Under the pieces are notes generated by a model. That model saw only the letters and a program-made list of their open reading frames with translations. It was not told the origin of the DNA and searched no databases. From Salipiger thiooxidans (lineage in GTDB: Bacteria; Pseudomonadota; Alphaproteobacteria; Rhodobacterales; Rhodobacteraceae): a DNA stretch of 64,000 nt. This document shows, in pieces, positions 1 to 8,224 of the stretch (position 1 is its first letter; every line of letters begins with the position of its first letter). The stretch lies in NCBI RefSeq assembly GCF_900102075.1, contig NZ_FNAV01000001.1:1-64000 (forward strand). Direction: 5' to 3'. The position numbers were made by a program, and so were the translations under genes.

Positions 1-327
1 CCATGCGTTTCGACATGATCTGTGAGGCCAACGGGATTGTGCACCGGCTGACCAAACCCAACCATCCCTGGACCAACGGACAGGTCGAACGGATGAACCG
101 CACGATCAAGGAGGCCACCGTCAAACGCTTCCACTACGAAAGCCATGATCAGCTGCAAACGCACCTCTCGGACTTCATGGCAGCATACAACTTCGCGCGC
201 CGGCTCAAAACCCTCAACGGGCTCACACCCTACGAATACATCTGCAAGATCTGGACATCAGAGCCGGACAGATTCATCTTGAACCCGATCCACCAGATGC
301 CGGGACTGAACACCTAGCCCCGGACAC
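1..327 (+). mobile_element. IS481-family transposase, C-terminal part (cut by window edge)
   Basis: The reading frame at 3-317 encodes the last 104 residues of an IS481-type DDE transposase. It has the typical stretch around NHPWTNGQVERMNRTIKEA (catalytic Glu region of the rve core) and ends in HQMPGLNT. The element end lies just after the stop, near CTAGCCCCGGACA, and a host gene fragment begins immediately beyond it. The N-terminal half lies outside the window, so whether the element is whole cannot be judged. This copy is uninterrupted and serves as an internal control for the copy at 12142-12588, which carries two extra inserts. Confidence 0.88.
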
Positions 328-562
328 AGTGCCCTCCTGCGATCTGGCGGAGGCTCTCGGTTGCTCCATGAAGGACGGACCGACCGGTCCCTATGTGGCC
401 GTCGACCCGATGCAGGCCACCAGCCAGCCCGGCGTCTTTGCCGCCGGCGACCTTGCCAGCCCCATGCCCAATGCAACGATTGCGGCGGCGGCGGGCGTGA
501 TGGCGGGCACCGCCGCGCATCGCTCGCTGATCTTCGACCCCGATCTGACCGCTACCGCCTGA
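326..562 (+). pseudogene. C-terminal fragment of an FAD-dependent (thioredoxin-reductase-like) oxidoreductase
   Basis: About 77 codons remain. They include the conserved C-terminal FAD-binding signature PGVFAAGDLASPM followed by a small-residue helix (ATIAAAAGVMAGTAAHRSL), as in the thioredoxin reductase-like NAD(P)/FAD oxidoreductases. The N-terminal FAD and NAD domains are missing because the IS481 element abuts directly on the 5' side. The stop is 12 bases before the methyltransferase start, so the two probably formed an operon before disruption. The fragment cannot be functional as it stands. Confidence 0.75.
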
Positions 563-574
563 AGGAGCATCGCC

Positions 575-1195
575 ATGCAACAGACCACACGAGACTTCTG
601 GAACGACCGATACCGCCAAAAGACCGGCGAGAGCTCAGGCAAGCCCAGCCTCGTCCTGTCCCAGTTCGCCGGTCCGCTGGTGCCTGGGCGGGCGCTGGAA
701 CTGGGTTGCGGCCGGGGGGACGACGCGCTCTGGCTGGCCCGGCAGGGCTGGCAGGTGACGGCGGCGGACGTTTCCGCCGTGGCGCTCGACTACGCGTTCC
801 AAAGCGCCACCCGCGCCGGACTGGCCGGGAAGATCCACTTCGAAGAGCACGATCTGGCCGAAACCTTCCCCGAAGGCGTCTTTGATCTCGTGGTCGCCAG
901 CTTCCTGCAATCGCCGCAGGACTGGCCACGCGCACATGTGCTGGCCCGGGCTGCCGGGGCAGTGGCCACGGGCGGGCGACTTCTGATTACCGAACACGCC
1001 TCGCGCCCGCCGGGGTCCGACGCCCCCGAGGACACGGTTTATCCAAGCGCCGAGGAAACGCTGGCCTCGCTCGACCTCGATCCCCGGCACTGGCAAAGGC
1101 TTTGCGTCTGTGCCATCGCCCGCACGGGAACCAGAGACGAGGTTCAGGGCGAAACGGTCAAGGACAACGTGATCTTCATGGAACGGCTGGGATAG
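575..1195 (+). CDS. Class I SAM-dependent methyltransferase
   Basis: This 206-residue protein has a Rossmann-type SAM-binding motif I (ELGCGRG, residues 42-48), an acidic residue in the next strand (AADVS) and a later LITEHA strand. Length and N-terminal WNDRYRQK pattern match the thiopurine/tellurite-resistance (TehB-like) group of small-molecule methyltransferases; the substrate cannot be read from sequence. A GGAG ribosome site lies about 8 bases before the ATG. It sits directly downstream of the broken oxidoreductase, with IS481 debris on both sides, so it is an intact survivor in a decaying neighbourhood and may now lack its original promoter. Confidence 0.8.
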   Translation: MQQTTRDFWNDRYRQKTGESSGKPSLVLSQFAGPLVPGRALELGCGRGDDALWLARQGWQVTAADVSAVALDYAFQSATRAGLAGKIHFEEHDLAETFPEGVFDLVVASFLQSPQDWPRAHVLARAAGAVATGGRLLITEHASRPPGSDAPEDTVYPSAEETLASLDLDPRHWQRLCVCAIARTGTRDEVQGETVKDNVIFMERLG

Positions 1196-1287
1196 GCTAG
1201 GTGTATGATCCCACGGTTTGATGTTGTGATCCTTTCGAAGGAACGGAAGGATGCCCTATGGGACAGGTTCGTCACGGAAGCGCCACG

Positions 1288-1332
1288 TACTGTTACCCGG
1301 CAGGCGATTTGCATGGCAAATCTGCCGAGAGG
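1288..1332 (+). repeat. Short palindromic insert A inside IS481 remnant
   Basis: This block of about 45 bases separates GSAT from THAVRAAIQ in the transposase frame. Its arms read CCCGGCAGG on the left and CCGAGAGG on the right. The centre is a perfect 7-bp stem, GATTTGC at 1306-1312 with GCAAATC at 1316-1322, and a 3-base loop. The arms match insert B and the inserts in the two IS5 copies. Confidence 0.6.
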
Positions 1333-1367
1333 CCACGCACGCCGTCAGAGCAGCAATACAGCGATCC

Positions 1368-1406
1368 ACTGCCCGACAGGGTCATGCGCAGCATGATCCC
1401 GAGAGG
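1368..1406 (+). repeat. Short palindromic insert B inside IS481 remnant
   Basis: This block of about 39 bases lies between AAIQRS and SLATLSREL of the transposase. The arms are CTGCCCGACAGG and CCCGAGAGG; the central stem is TCATGC (1382-1387) with GCATGA (1391-1396) around a GCA loop. It resembles the inserts at 43246 and 44797 over nearly its full length, but with a different stem sequence that still pairs. Confidence 0.65.
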
Positions 1407-1604
1407 GGAAAGCTTCGCTCGCGACGTTGAGCCGGGAGCTCGGGATCAATCCCAAGACGGTTGCGAAGTGGCGCAAACGGCAGACGGTCGATGATCTCAA
1501 GACCGGCCTAACGGAGCCTCGTTCGACGGTCCTCACCGAGGCTGAGGAGGCGGCCAGCCCGCGTTGAACAGCGCACAAAGGAACAGCGTCCGGCCGCCCA
1601 CATC

Positions 1605-2310
1605 TCATTCCCCGGGCGGCGGGACCAGCGGCACGGAATTGTCGCCGTTCACATTGCCATTGAAGAACGGCACGATGCCGACGATCAGCATCGGCACGAC
1701 CACCATCAGGCCGATCCACATCTGTACTCGAGCGGTGCCAAGGATGCCCCGGTGCTGGATCGCGAAAGTGATCAGCATCAGCGCAGCACCGATGAAGAAT
1801 GCTGCGCCCGCGTCGATATCCGCAAGCCCGAGGAGCGAGAAGCGCAGCACTGAAAAGCTTTGCAGGAACGGCGTGTTGGCCTCGGTCAGCGCAGCGATTG
1901 CGGCCTGTGCCGCAGCGCCGTCAGACAGGCCCTGGATCGCTTGCGCGTTGGCGGCGCTGCCAAGCCAGACCAGCACCTCTGGCGCGCCCGGGGTAAAGAC
2001 CGGCATCGGGGCGACGGCGTTCAGGACATAGCACGCTGCGATGGCGCACCCCAGCGACAGAACCGGAGTCCAGGCGAACCGGTTCCACCAGACCGACAGC
2101 GGTGCGAGGAACTTGCTGTAACGTAGCGAGGCGGCCACACCAAAGACCGCAGCCCCACCCGGCTTGTTTTTGTTCTGATCGAGATCAGCACAAGCGCGGG
2201 CACGCCGCTTGCGATCCAGAAGGCCCCTTTCCAGTCTATGGCACGGTGCAGCCCGTCCACCTCGTTCACGGATGTTTCGGCGCGATGTCCGCCGCGGAAT
2301 TTAAGGACAT
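1605..2310 (-). pseudogene. APC-family amino acid permease, multiply broken
   Basis: The start is an ATG at 2310 behind a strong GGGAGG site, giving MSLNSAADIAP and then a frameshift. The next frame reads ETSVNEVDGLHRAIDWKGAFWIASG, which is typical of the first membrane segment of APC permeases. After SGVPALVLISI about 40 residues expected from the family are missing, and a new frame resumes at NKPGGAAVF and runs through several hydrophobic segments (WIGLMVVVPMLIVGIVPFF). It stops early at 1605, beside IS481 debris, lacking the second half of a normal permease of roughly 450-500 residues. A frameshift, an internal deletion and a truncation make it nonfunctional. Confidence 0.75.
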
Positions 2311-2769
2311 GTTTCCTCCCTTTTGAACTTTTCGCCAGTTTCAGAATTTGCACACCAGACAATTGCATTGCACCAAGCAGGAACAAACTTCGAACCCAGC
2401 CCGATGTGCGGCTTGAGGGAACGGCAGGAGATGTCGTCTGAAACACCCGAAACCGGCGGGCTCTGTCCCGAGATGGCGTCGCTGCCATCCGAATTTTCGC
2501 TTGAGTTACAGGCGGGTGCCGGGGCGTCTCTTCAAAGCCCGTCGTGAAGGGAGGATTTGCGTCGCATGCGCGCCGGGCCTGCGGCAATAGTTCGAAGGTC
2601 GGGTGTGCCGGTCGCGCCGCAAATCGGCGCGTTTCCACATCAAAGGCGGGGGCAGCACCGGAATCACGGGCGCCGCCGCGCGGTTCGTCCAGGGGCGGCA
2701 TCTACGACCTTTGTTTAATTTATGGCAAAATGGCTTTACACAAGTTAAACATTGCGATGAGTTGCAATC
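2311..2769. promoter_or_regulatory. 459-bp intergenic region, probable promoter of the polyol operon
   Basis: No convincing gene is seen in this stretch between the divergent permease remnant and the GlpD-like gene. Its last 60 bases become A+T-rich (around 2709-2752), unlike the surrounding GC-rich DNA, and contain TTTACA at 2735-2740. This is the likely place for the promoter and regulator sites of the downstream operon. The middle part has no structure I can assign. Confidence 0.5.
2713..2750. promoter_or_regulatory. Candidate operator: GTTTAA/TTAAAC inverted repeat
   Basis: GTTTAA at 2713-2718 and TTAAAC at 2745-2750 form an inverted repeat spanning the AT-rich segment just upstream of the operon start. 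The centre-to-centre distance of 32 bases is about three helical turns. It would suit the multimeric SorC-type regulator encoded at the operon end. Assignment is inference; short inverted repeats also occur by chance. Confidence 0.35.
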
Positions 2770-4467
2770 ATGACAAGCAGCACCCCCTTCCTCTCTCTTC
2801 AAGAGCCGCACGCCGAGACCCTGCGCGAAGACACTGCGCGGCGGCTTGAGGCGCTGGCGGACCCTGAGGTCCTGATCATCGGCGGCGGCGTCAACGGTGT
2901 GGCGACACTGCGCGAGCTGGCACTGAACGGCGTGTCCTGCGTGCTGCTCGACACTGGGGATTTCTGCACCGGCGCCAGCGGAGCATCGAGCCGCATGGCC
3001 CATGGCGGGCTGCGCTATCTCGAAGGGCGCGAGTTCCGGCTGGTGGCCGAGTCCGCGCGCGAGAGAAACCGGCTCGTGGCCCATGCGGGTCATCTGGTCA
3101 AGCCGCTCGAAATCGTTGTGCCGATCGAGCATCGGCTGCGGGGCTTCGGGCGGGCAGTGCTGCGTTTTCTGGGTCTGTCGAAGCGCAGCGGGCCGATGTC
3201 TCTGCTTGCGCTCGAAGGGGGCCTGCTGGTCTACGAAATCTTCGGGCGGCGCGAGCATCCCCTGCCCTCGCACAGCACCTTTCTGCGCCGGTCGGGCTTT
3301 CCCGAAGGGCTGCGCGATACGACCCGCGCAGTGACCAGCTATTTCGACGGCCAGATCACCCAGCCAGAGGGGTTGGTGATGGAAATGCTGCGCGAGGCGC
3401 TGGATCAGGGGCCGCAGGTTGCCGCGCTGAACCATGTCTCCTGGCAGGCCGAGGGCGGCGCAATCACATTGCGCGACCGCTTCGGCACCGGCAGTTGGAC
3501 GCTGCGCCCCAGGGTGATCGTCAACGCCACCGGCGCCTGGATCGATCAGGTCAACGCCGAGCTTGGCGGAAACACCCGTTACCTGCGCGGCATCAAGGGC
3601 GCGCATCTGGTGCTGCACAACCCGCAGCTTTTCGAGCGGATGGCCGGGCGGGCCTTCTACTTCGACGATGGCACCGGGCGCATGGTCATCACTCTGCCCG
3701 TGGACCGGAACGTGCTGGTCGGCACCACCGAGGTCGAGACCACGGATCCCGATGATCGCCGTGTCGCCGAGGATGAGATCGCCTATTTGCTGCGCGCCAT
3801 GGATGGACTGTTTACCGACATCTCGGTGGACCGCTCACAGATCGTCTCGGTCACATCGGGCATCCGCCCCCTGCGCAGGGGCGTTGAAGGATCGGCGACC
3901 AGTGCGGCGCGGGATCACGCCCTTGAGGAAGACCGGTTTCCGGCCTGCCCCGCGCCCGTGCTGTCTCTGGTCGGCGGCAAGTGGACCACCTTCCGTGCTT
4001 TTGGCGAAGAAAGTGCGGATCGCGCGCTGGCGCTGCTGGGACGGTCGCGCCGCGTCTCGACCGCCGCGCGGGACTATCCCGGCGCAAGCGCTTGCACTGC
4101 CGAAGAACTGGACCTGCCGCTATCGCTCGGCAAGCGGCTGATCGACCGCTACGGCGCTCTGGCGCGCGAGGTTGCGCCGCTTTGCCGCGACGAGGGCGCC
4201 GTGCCGATGGCGGGGGCATCGGACTGGTGCCGGGGCGAGATTCGCTGGGCGATCCGCGCGCGCGGTGCCGCCACGCTTGAAGATCTGGTGCTGCGCCGGA
4301 CCCGGCTGAGCTTTGGTGAGGGGCTGCGGCCCGAGACGCTCGAGGATCTGGTCACGCTGCTGTCGCAGGAGACGGGGCGCGACGGGGCCGAGCTGGAGGC
4401 AGAGCGCCGCGCCGCCCTGCGCGATCCAAGACTGATGGGGACCCGCGCCGAACCGGCGTCGATATAG
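2770..4467 (+). CDS. GlpD-like FAD-dependent glycerol/polyol-phosphate dehydrogenase
   Basis: The 565-residue protein has an N-terminal FAD-binding GGGVNG motif (residues 38-43), the GASGASSRMAHGGLRYLE segment characteristic of GlpD, a FYFDDGTGRM/VGTTEVET middle part and a C-terminal alpha-helical domain. GlpD enzymes oxidise sn-glycerol 3-phosphate to dihydroxyacetone phosphate at the membrane and pass electrons to quinone. Its position beside an FGGY kinase, a sugar ABC importer and a SorC-type regulator resembles erythritol-type operons, where the homologue EryB oxidises a polyol phosphate. The true substrate may therefore be a polyol phosphate other than glycerol phosphate. The next gene starts 18 bases downstream. 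Confidence 0.85.
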   Translation: MTSSTPFLSLQEPHAETLREDTARRLEALADPEVLIIGGGVNGVATLRELALNGVSCVLLDTGDFCTGASGASSRMAHGGLRYLEGREFRLVAESARERNRLVAHAGHLVKPLEIVVPIEHRLRGFGRAVLRFLGLSKRSGPMSLLALEGGLLVYEIFGRREHPLPSHSTFLRRSGFPEGLRDTTRAVTSYFDGQITQPEGLVMEMLREALDQGPQVAALNHVSWQAEGGAITLRDRFGTGSWTLRPRVIVNATGAWIDQVNAELGGNTRYLRGIKGAHLVLHNPQLFERMAGRAFYFDDGTGRMVITLPVDRNVLVGTTEVETTDPDDRRVAEDEIAYLLRAMDGLFTDISVDRSQIVSVTSGIRPLRRGVEGSATSAARDHALEEDRFPACPAPVLSLVGGKWTTFRAFGEESADRALALLGRSRRVSTAARDYPGASACTAEELDLPLSLGKRLIDRYGALAREVAPLCRDEGAVPMAGASDWCRGEIRWAIRARGAATLEDLVLRRTRLSFGEGLRPETLEDLVTLLSQETGRDGAELEAERRAALRDPRLMGTRAEPASI

Positions 4468-4485
4468 GGACGGGGAGACCGGATC

Positions 4486-5958
4486 ATGAGCACACCAGTG
4501 CTGATCGCCATTGATGCCGGTGGGACGGCGGTAAAGGTCGTGGCCTTCGACCTGGAAGGCGTCGAGATCGCCACCGAAACAGCGGATGTTCCCACGCAGC
4601 ACCACCCGGACGGCCGTGTCGAACGCGATCTGGAGCCGTTCTGGACCGGCACCGTTTCGGCGCTGCGCCGCCTGACGGCCGCTTGTGCCGGACGTGAGAT
4701 CCTGGGGGTGGGCTGCACCGGTTTCGGCAACGGCATCTTTCTGGTCGACGAAGATGGCCGCGCCACCCGCCCCGGCATCGTGTCGGTGGATCACCGGGCT
4801 CAGCCGCTTGTCGATGCGCTCACCAAGACGGGTGCCGCGCGCGAAATTTCTGCCGTGACCGGGCACCGTCTTTGGGGTGGCCAGACGGTGATGCAGATCG
4901 CCCGCCTGGCGCAGACCGAGCCGGAGGTCATGGCGCGCACCCGCTGGGCGCTTGCCTGCAAGGACGTCATCCGCTTGCGGCTGACCGGCGCGGCATTGAC
5001 CGACCCGAGCGATGCCAGCGGCGGCGGGCTGGTGGATCTGGCCTCAGGCGACTATGCTACGGAGGTGCTTGAACGGCTGGGCCTTGGCGCGCATCTGCAC
5101 CGCCTGCCGCCCATCGTGGCGAGCGATGCGGTCGCGGGCCGCATCAGCCGAGAGGCCGCCGAGGCCACCGGCCTGCCCCAGGGCACCCCCGTCGCCGGCT
5201 CAATGATGGATGTCGCCGCCTGTTCGCTGGGCGCGGGCGCGGTGGATGCGCCGGTGCTGACCATGATCGCGGGCACCTGGTCGATCAACAGCCTTGAAAG
5301 CGATGCACCGCTGGGCGACGCCGCGCCGATCCTGAACATGCTCTATCGTGGCGACAAGCGTCTGATTGCAGAGGGCAGCCCAAGCTCTGCCGCCAATCTT
5401 GGCTGGTTTCTCGACCGGGCCCTGGGGCAGCGCGTTGGTGTGGACGAGGCGAACGCGCTCGTGGCCGCAAGCCGGGCAACCGGGCGGCGCTGCCAGTTCA
5501 TGCCTTACGTCTTCGGGCCGGAGCCGCGTCGTGGCAGCTTTGTCGATCTGGGGGCAACCGACGATCTGGGAACCATGCTGCGCGCGATCTACGAAGGGGT
5601 CGCCTTTCAGGCGCGCCGCCATGCCGAGGATGCCGTGGGTCTGGCCGGGCAGGTCTTTCCCGGAACCATCCGGCTGGCGGGGGGCGCCGCGAAATCGCCG
5701 GTCTGGACCCAGATCTTTGCCGATATCTGCCAGCGCCCGGTCGAGGCCGTGCGCGCCGGAGAGGTGGGCGCACTGGGGGCCGCGATCTGCGCCGCCGTCG
5801 CGTCGGGCGCCTATCGCGATCTGGCCGAGGCCACGGCGCGGATGACGGGCACGGCCCGTCGCGATGATCCCGACCCGACGCTTGCCGAGCTCTACGATAC
5901 ACGCTTCCGCGCGTTCCGTCGGTTCGACCTGGGACTGGCGGCCATGATGATGGACTGA
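4486..5958 (+). CDS. FGGY-family carbohydrate kinase
   Basis: The 490-residue protein carries the N-terminal phosphate-binding motif IDAGGTAVKVVAFDLEG (from residue 9), an interior RPGIVSVDHRA segment and a C-terminal LAGGAAKSPVWTQIFADICQRPVE, the classic FGGY signature 2 region. Such kinases phosphorylate polyols or ketoses with ATP in the cytoplasm. The N-terminus looks most like the L-xylulose kinase (LyxK) branch. With the dehydrogenase upstream, the logical order is import, phosphorylation, then oxidation of the phosphorylated polyol. A GGGGAGA site precedes the ATG. The family is certain, the substrate is not. Confidence 0.88.
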   Translation: MSTPVLIAIDAGGTAVKVVAFDLEGVEIATETADVPTQHHPDGRVERDLEPFWTGTVSALRRLTAACAGREILGVGCTGFGNGIFLVDEDGRATRPGIVSVDHRAQPLVDALTKTGAAREISAVTGHRLWGGQTVMQIARLAQTEPEVMARTRWALACKDVIRLRLTGAALTDPSDASGGGLVDLASGDYATEVLERLGLGAHLHRLPPIVASDAVAGRISREAAEATGLPQGTPVAGSMMDVAACSLGAGAVDAPVLTMIAGTWSINSLESDAPLGDAAPILNMLYRGDKRLIAEGSPSSAANLGWFLDRALGQRVGVDEANALVAASRATGRRCQFMPYVFGPEPRRGSFVDLGATDDLGTMLRAIYEGVAFQARRHAEDAVGLAGQVFPGTIRLAGGAAKSPVWTQIFADICQRPVEAVRAGEVGALGAAICAAVASGAYRDLAEATARMTGTARRDDPDPTLAELYDTRFRAFRRFDLGLAAMMMD

Positions 5959-6010
5959 GCGCCTTCGGGACGCCGGGCGAGACAAACAGCTTTTCAAGGG
6001 AGGAAAGACA

Positions 6011-7285
6011 ATGAGAAAGACGACGTTTCTACTGACAACCGCGCTCTGCGCAGCGGCGCTACAGGCCCAGGCGCAGGACATGTCCTGCAAGGGGAAGCTG
6101 TCGACGCTCAACGTGATCGGACAGGGGATGCCCGCCGTCACCGCGCTGGACTCCTACCTGCCCGAGTTCAACGAGAAATGGGATACCGAAGTCAAGGTGA
6201 CCATGCTGGGCGAGAACGAGCGCCGCGCCAAGGCGCGCCTCGATGCCTCGACGGGCGCGGGAGCATATCAGGTGCTCTATATCGACGAGGCAAACCTTGC
6301 CGAGTATGTCGATGCGGGCTGGGTCTATCCGCTGGCCGACGTGGTGCCCGAAAACTATGAGATCGGCGATTTTCGCACCGATCTGAGCAATGTCGCCACG
6401 GTTGACGGCGTGCTGTATTTCGCCCCCTTCGTGGGCGGCGGCGACGTGATGATGTACCGCAAGGACCTGCTTGAAGACGCCGGGATCGACACGCCGACCA
6501 CGCTGGACGAGATGGTCGCGGCGATCAAGGCGCTGGACGAGGCCGACAACGGCGCGCATGGCTGGTCGGCGCGCGGGCAGCGCGGGTCTGGCATGAATGT
6601 CTGGCGCTGGACGCCGTTCTTCCGCGCCATGGGCGGCGAATGGCTGGACGGCGATATGCCCGCCTTCAACAGCGATGCGGGCGTTGAGGCGACAGACCTG
6701 TACATCGACCTGATGAAAAGCGCGCCTCCGGGTGTGGCGACCTTCAACTGGTCGGATTCGGTCGAGGCGTTCCGGGGTGGCCAGGTCGCCATCCTGATTG
6801 AATCCGACGTGTTCGGCCCGTGGATGGAGGACCCGGCGAAATCCTCGGTGGTGGGCAAGGTGGGCTATGCGCCGCCGCCCGACCCGCTGCCCTCGGCAGG
6901 CTGGGCGCATGGCTGGGCGGTGTCCAAGACCGGCGCGGCTGACGACTGCACCAAGGCCATCGCGGGCGATTTCGTGGGCTGGGCCACCTCCAAGGAGATG
7001 GAGCAGCGCCGGCTCGAGGCGGGCATCGCCTCGGATATCGGCCGCACCTCGACGCTGCAAAGCGACGCCTACAAGGCGCTTGTGCCTGCCGAGTACATCG
7101 AAGCGCTGCTGGCCACCGGCGACAAGACCAACCTTCTGATCATGAAGAGCCCGGTCTGGCCTGAAATCGGCGACAACCTTGGCCTGACGCTCGAAGAGCT
7201 GTTCGCGGGCACCCGTGACGACGTGCGCGGTGCGCTGGACGAGGCGGCCTTCTTTGCCGAAGACAGCCTGATGCAGCTCAAATAA
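6011..7285 (+). CDS. ABC sugar/polyol transporter, periplasmic substrate-binding protein
   Basis: The 424-residue protein starts with a signal peptide (MRKTTFLLTTALCAAALQAQA, cleavage near residue 21-22) and has the layout of family 1 extracellular solute-binding proteins: KGKLSTLNVIGQGMPAVTALDSYLPEF near the N-terminus, then YRKDLLEDAGIDTPTTLDE and a WAHGWAVSK segment. It should capture the substrate in the periplasm for the two permeases downstream. An AGGGAGGAAAG ribosome site gives a strong start, common for binding proteins that must outnumber their membrane partners. The 52-base gap after the kinase contains no evident promoter. Confidence 0.88.
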   Translation: MRKTTFLLTTALCAAALQAQAQDMSCKGKLSTLNVIGQGMPAVTALDSYLPEFNEKWDTEVKVTMLGENERRAKARLDASTGAGAYQVLYIDEANLAEYVDAGWVYPLADVVPENYEIGDFRTDLSNVATVDGVLYFAPFVGGGDVMMYRKDLLEDAGIDTPTTLDEMVAAIKALDEADNGAHGWSARGQRGSGMNVWRWTPFFRAMGGEWLDGDMPAFNSDAGVEATDLYIDLMKSAPPGVATFNWSDSVEAFRGGQVAILIESDVFGPWMEDPAKSSVVGKVGYAPPPDPLPSAGWAHGWAVSKTGAADDCTKAIAGDFVGWATSKEMEQRRLEAGIASDIGRTSTLQSDAYKALVPAEYIEALLATGDKTNLLIMKSPVWPEIGDNLGLTLEELFAGTRDDVRGALDEAAFFAEDSLMQLK

Positions 7286-7351
7286 CGCCCCCTTTCCGGC
7301 GCGCCCCGCTTTCGGGTGCGCCGGAGCCATCCTTTGCCTGAAGGACATGCC

Positions 7352-8224
7352 ATGACCCGGAAACGGTTCGTCACCTTGTCGCTTGTGCCAGCAATCGGCC
7401 TGCTTGCTACGCTGGCGCTGGTTTCGGTGGCCGGTGCTGTGTGGTTCTCGTTGATGAACCGGACCCTGCGCTCGGCAGATTACGACTTCGTCGGCGCCTA
7501 CAACTTCCTGCGCCTGCTGCGCGACCGGCGCTTCATGAACGCGCTGGAAATCTCGGCGCTTTGGGAAATCATCACCGTGCTCGGAACGCTGGCGCTGGCG
7601 GTGCTGCTGGCGGTAATGATCTTCGAGACGGTGAAGAAACCGCTTTGGCGCAACCTCTTGTGCTTTGCCTTCCTGGTGCCGGTGCTGCTGCCCCGGGTGG
7701 CGGCGGCGTTCATCTGGCGGTTCCTCTATTCGCCATCGCTCGGTGTCATCAACTACCTGTGCGGTCTGGTCGGCATCGGCCCGGTCGAGTTCCTGGCGGA
7801 CCCATCTCTGGCGCTGATCTCGGTCGCGGTGGTGGATATCTGGCAATGGGGCCTGTTCTTCACCGTGATCCTGCTCAAGCTGCTGGAGACGCTGCCGCGC
7901 GATCCCATCGAGGCGGCGCTGCTGGACCGGGCCCGCACGTGGGAGATCCACGCCTATGTCACCCTGCCGATGCTCAAGGGGCCGCTGATCAGCCTGGCAC
8001 TGGTCAAGGCGGTGGAAAGCCTCCGGTCCTTCGATCTGATCTTCGTGATGACCGGCGGGGGGCCGGGCACCGCGACCGAAACGCTCGACCTTTACGCCTA
8101 TCAGATGGGCATCAACATGGGTGGGCGCATCTCCTATGCCTCGGCCATGTCCATCCTGCTGCTGATCGTCACAACGGTCGCCTTCACCATCATCTGGAAA
8201 GCGGGGAAGAAATGGGCAAGCTGA
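7352..8224 (+). CDS. ABC sugar transporter permease 1 (MalF/UgpA type)
   Basis: The protein has 290 residues with about six membrane segments, beginning LSLVPAIGLLATLALVSVAGAVWFSL, and the cytoplasmic EAA loop IEAALLDRARTWEIHAYVTLPMLKGPL that docks to the ATPase. The ATG at 7352 is preferred over an upstream one at 7316 because AAGGA lies correctly before it and the membrane segment follows at once. The 3' end overlaps the start of the second permease by 13 bases, implying coupled translation and a fixed heterodimer. Confidence 0.87.
   Translation: MTRKRFVTLSLVPAIGLLATLALVSVAGAVWFSLMNRTLRSADYDFVGAYNFLRLLRDRRFMNALEISALWEIITVLGTLALAVLLAVMIFETVKKPLWRNLLCFAFLVPVLLPRVAAAFIWRFLYSPSLGVINYLCGLVGIGPVEFLADPSLALISVAVVDIWQWGLFFTVILLKLLETLPRDPIEAALLDRARTWEIHAYVTLPMLKGPLISLALVKAVESLRSFDLIFVMTGGGPGTATETLDLYAYQMGINMGGRISYASAMSILLLIVTTVAFTIIWKAGKKWAS

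Larger units (their letters stand above)
1196..1550 (+). mobile_element. IS481-family transposase, N-terminal remnant carrying two hairpin inserts
   Basis: Three pieces of the usual IS481 N-terminus can be read in order: MGQVRHGSAT from 1258, THAVRAAIQRS near 1334-1366, and SLATLSRELGINPKTVAKW through TVLTEAEEA up to about 1550. Between these pieces lie two extra blocks of about 40-45 bases, each centred on a hairpin and described as separate features. The catalytic core is absent, and the sequence passes directly into the remains of an APC permease gene. Expected uninterrupted order is from knowledge of the family; the break points are good to a few bases. Confidence 0.75.

Noticed and set aside
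4149-4866. Overlapping minus-strand frames across glpD and kinase genes
   Set aside because: Both strands are open here, but only the plus strand shows conserved family motifs.
6059-7951. Open frame of 630 codons on the minus strand
   Set aside because: It is the shadow of the binding protein and first permease genes; no motif is seen.
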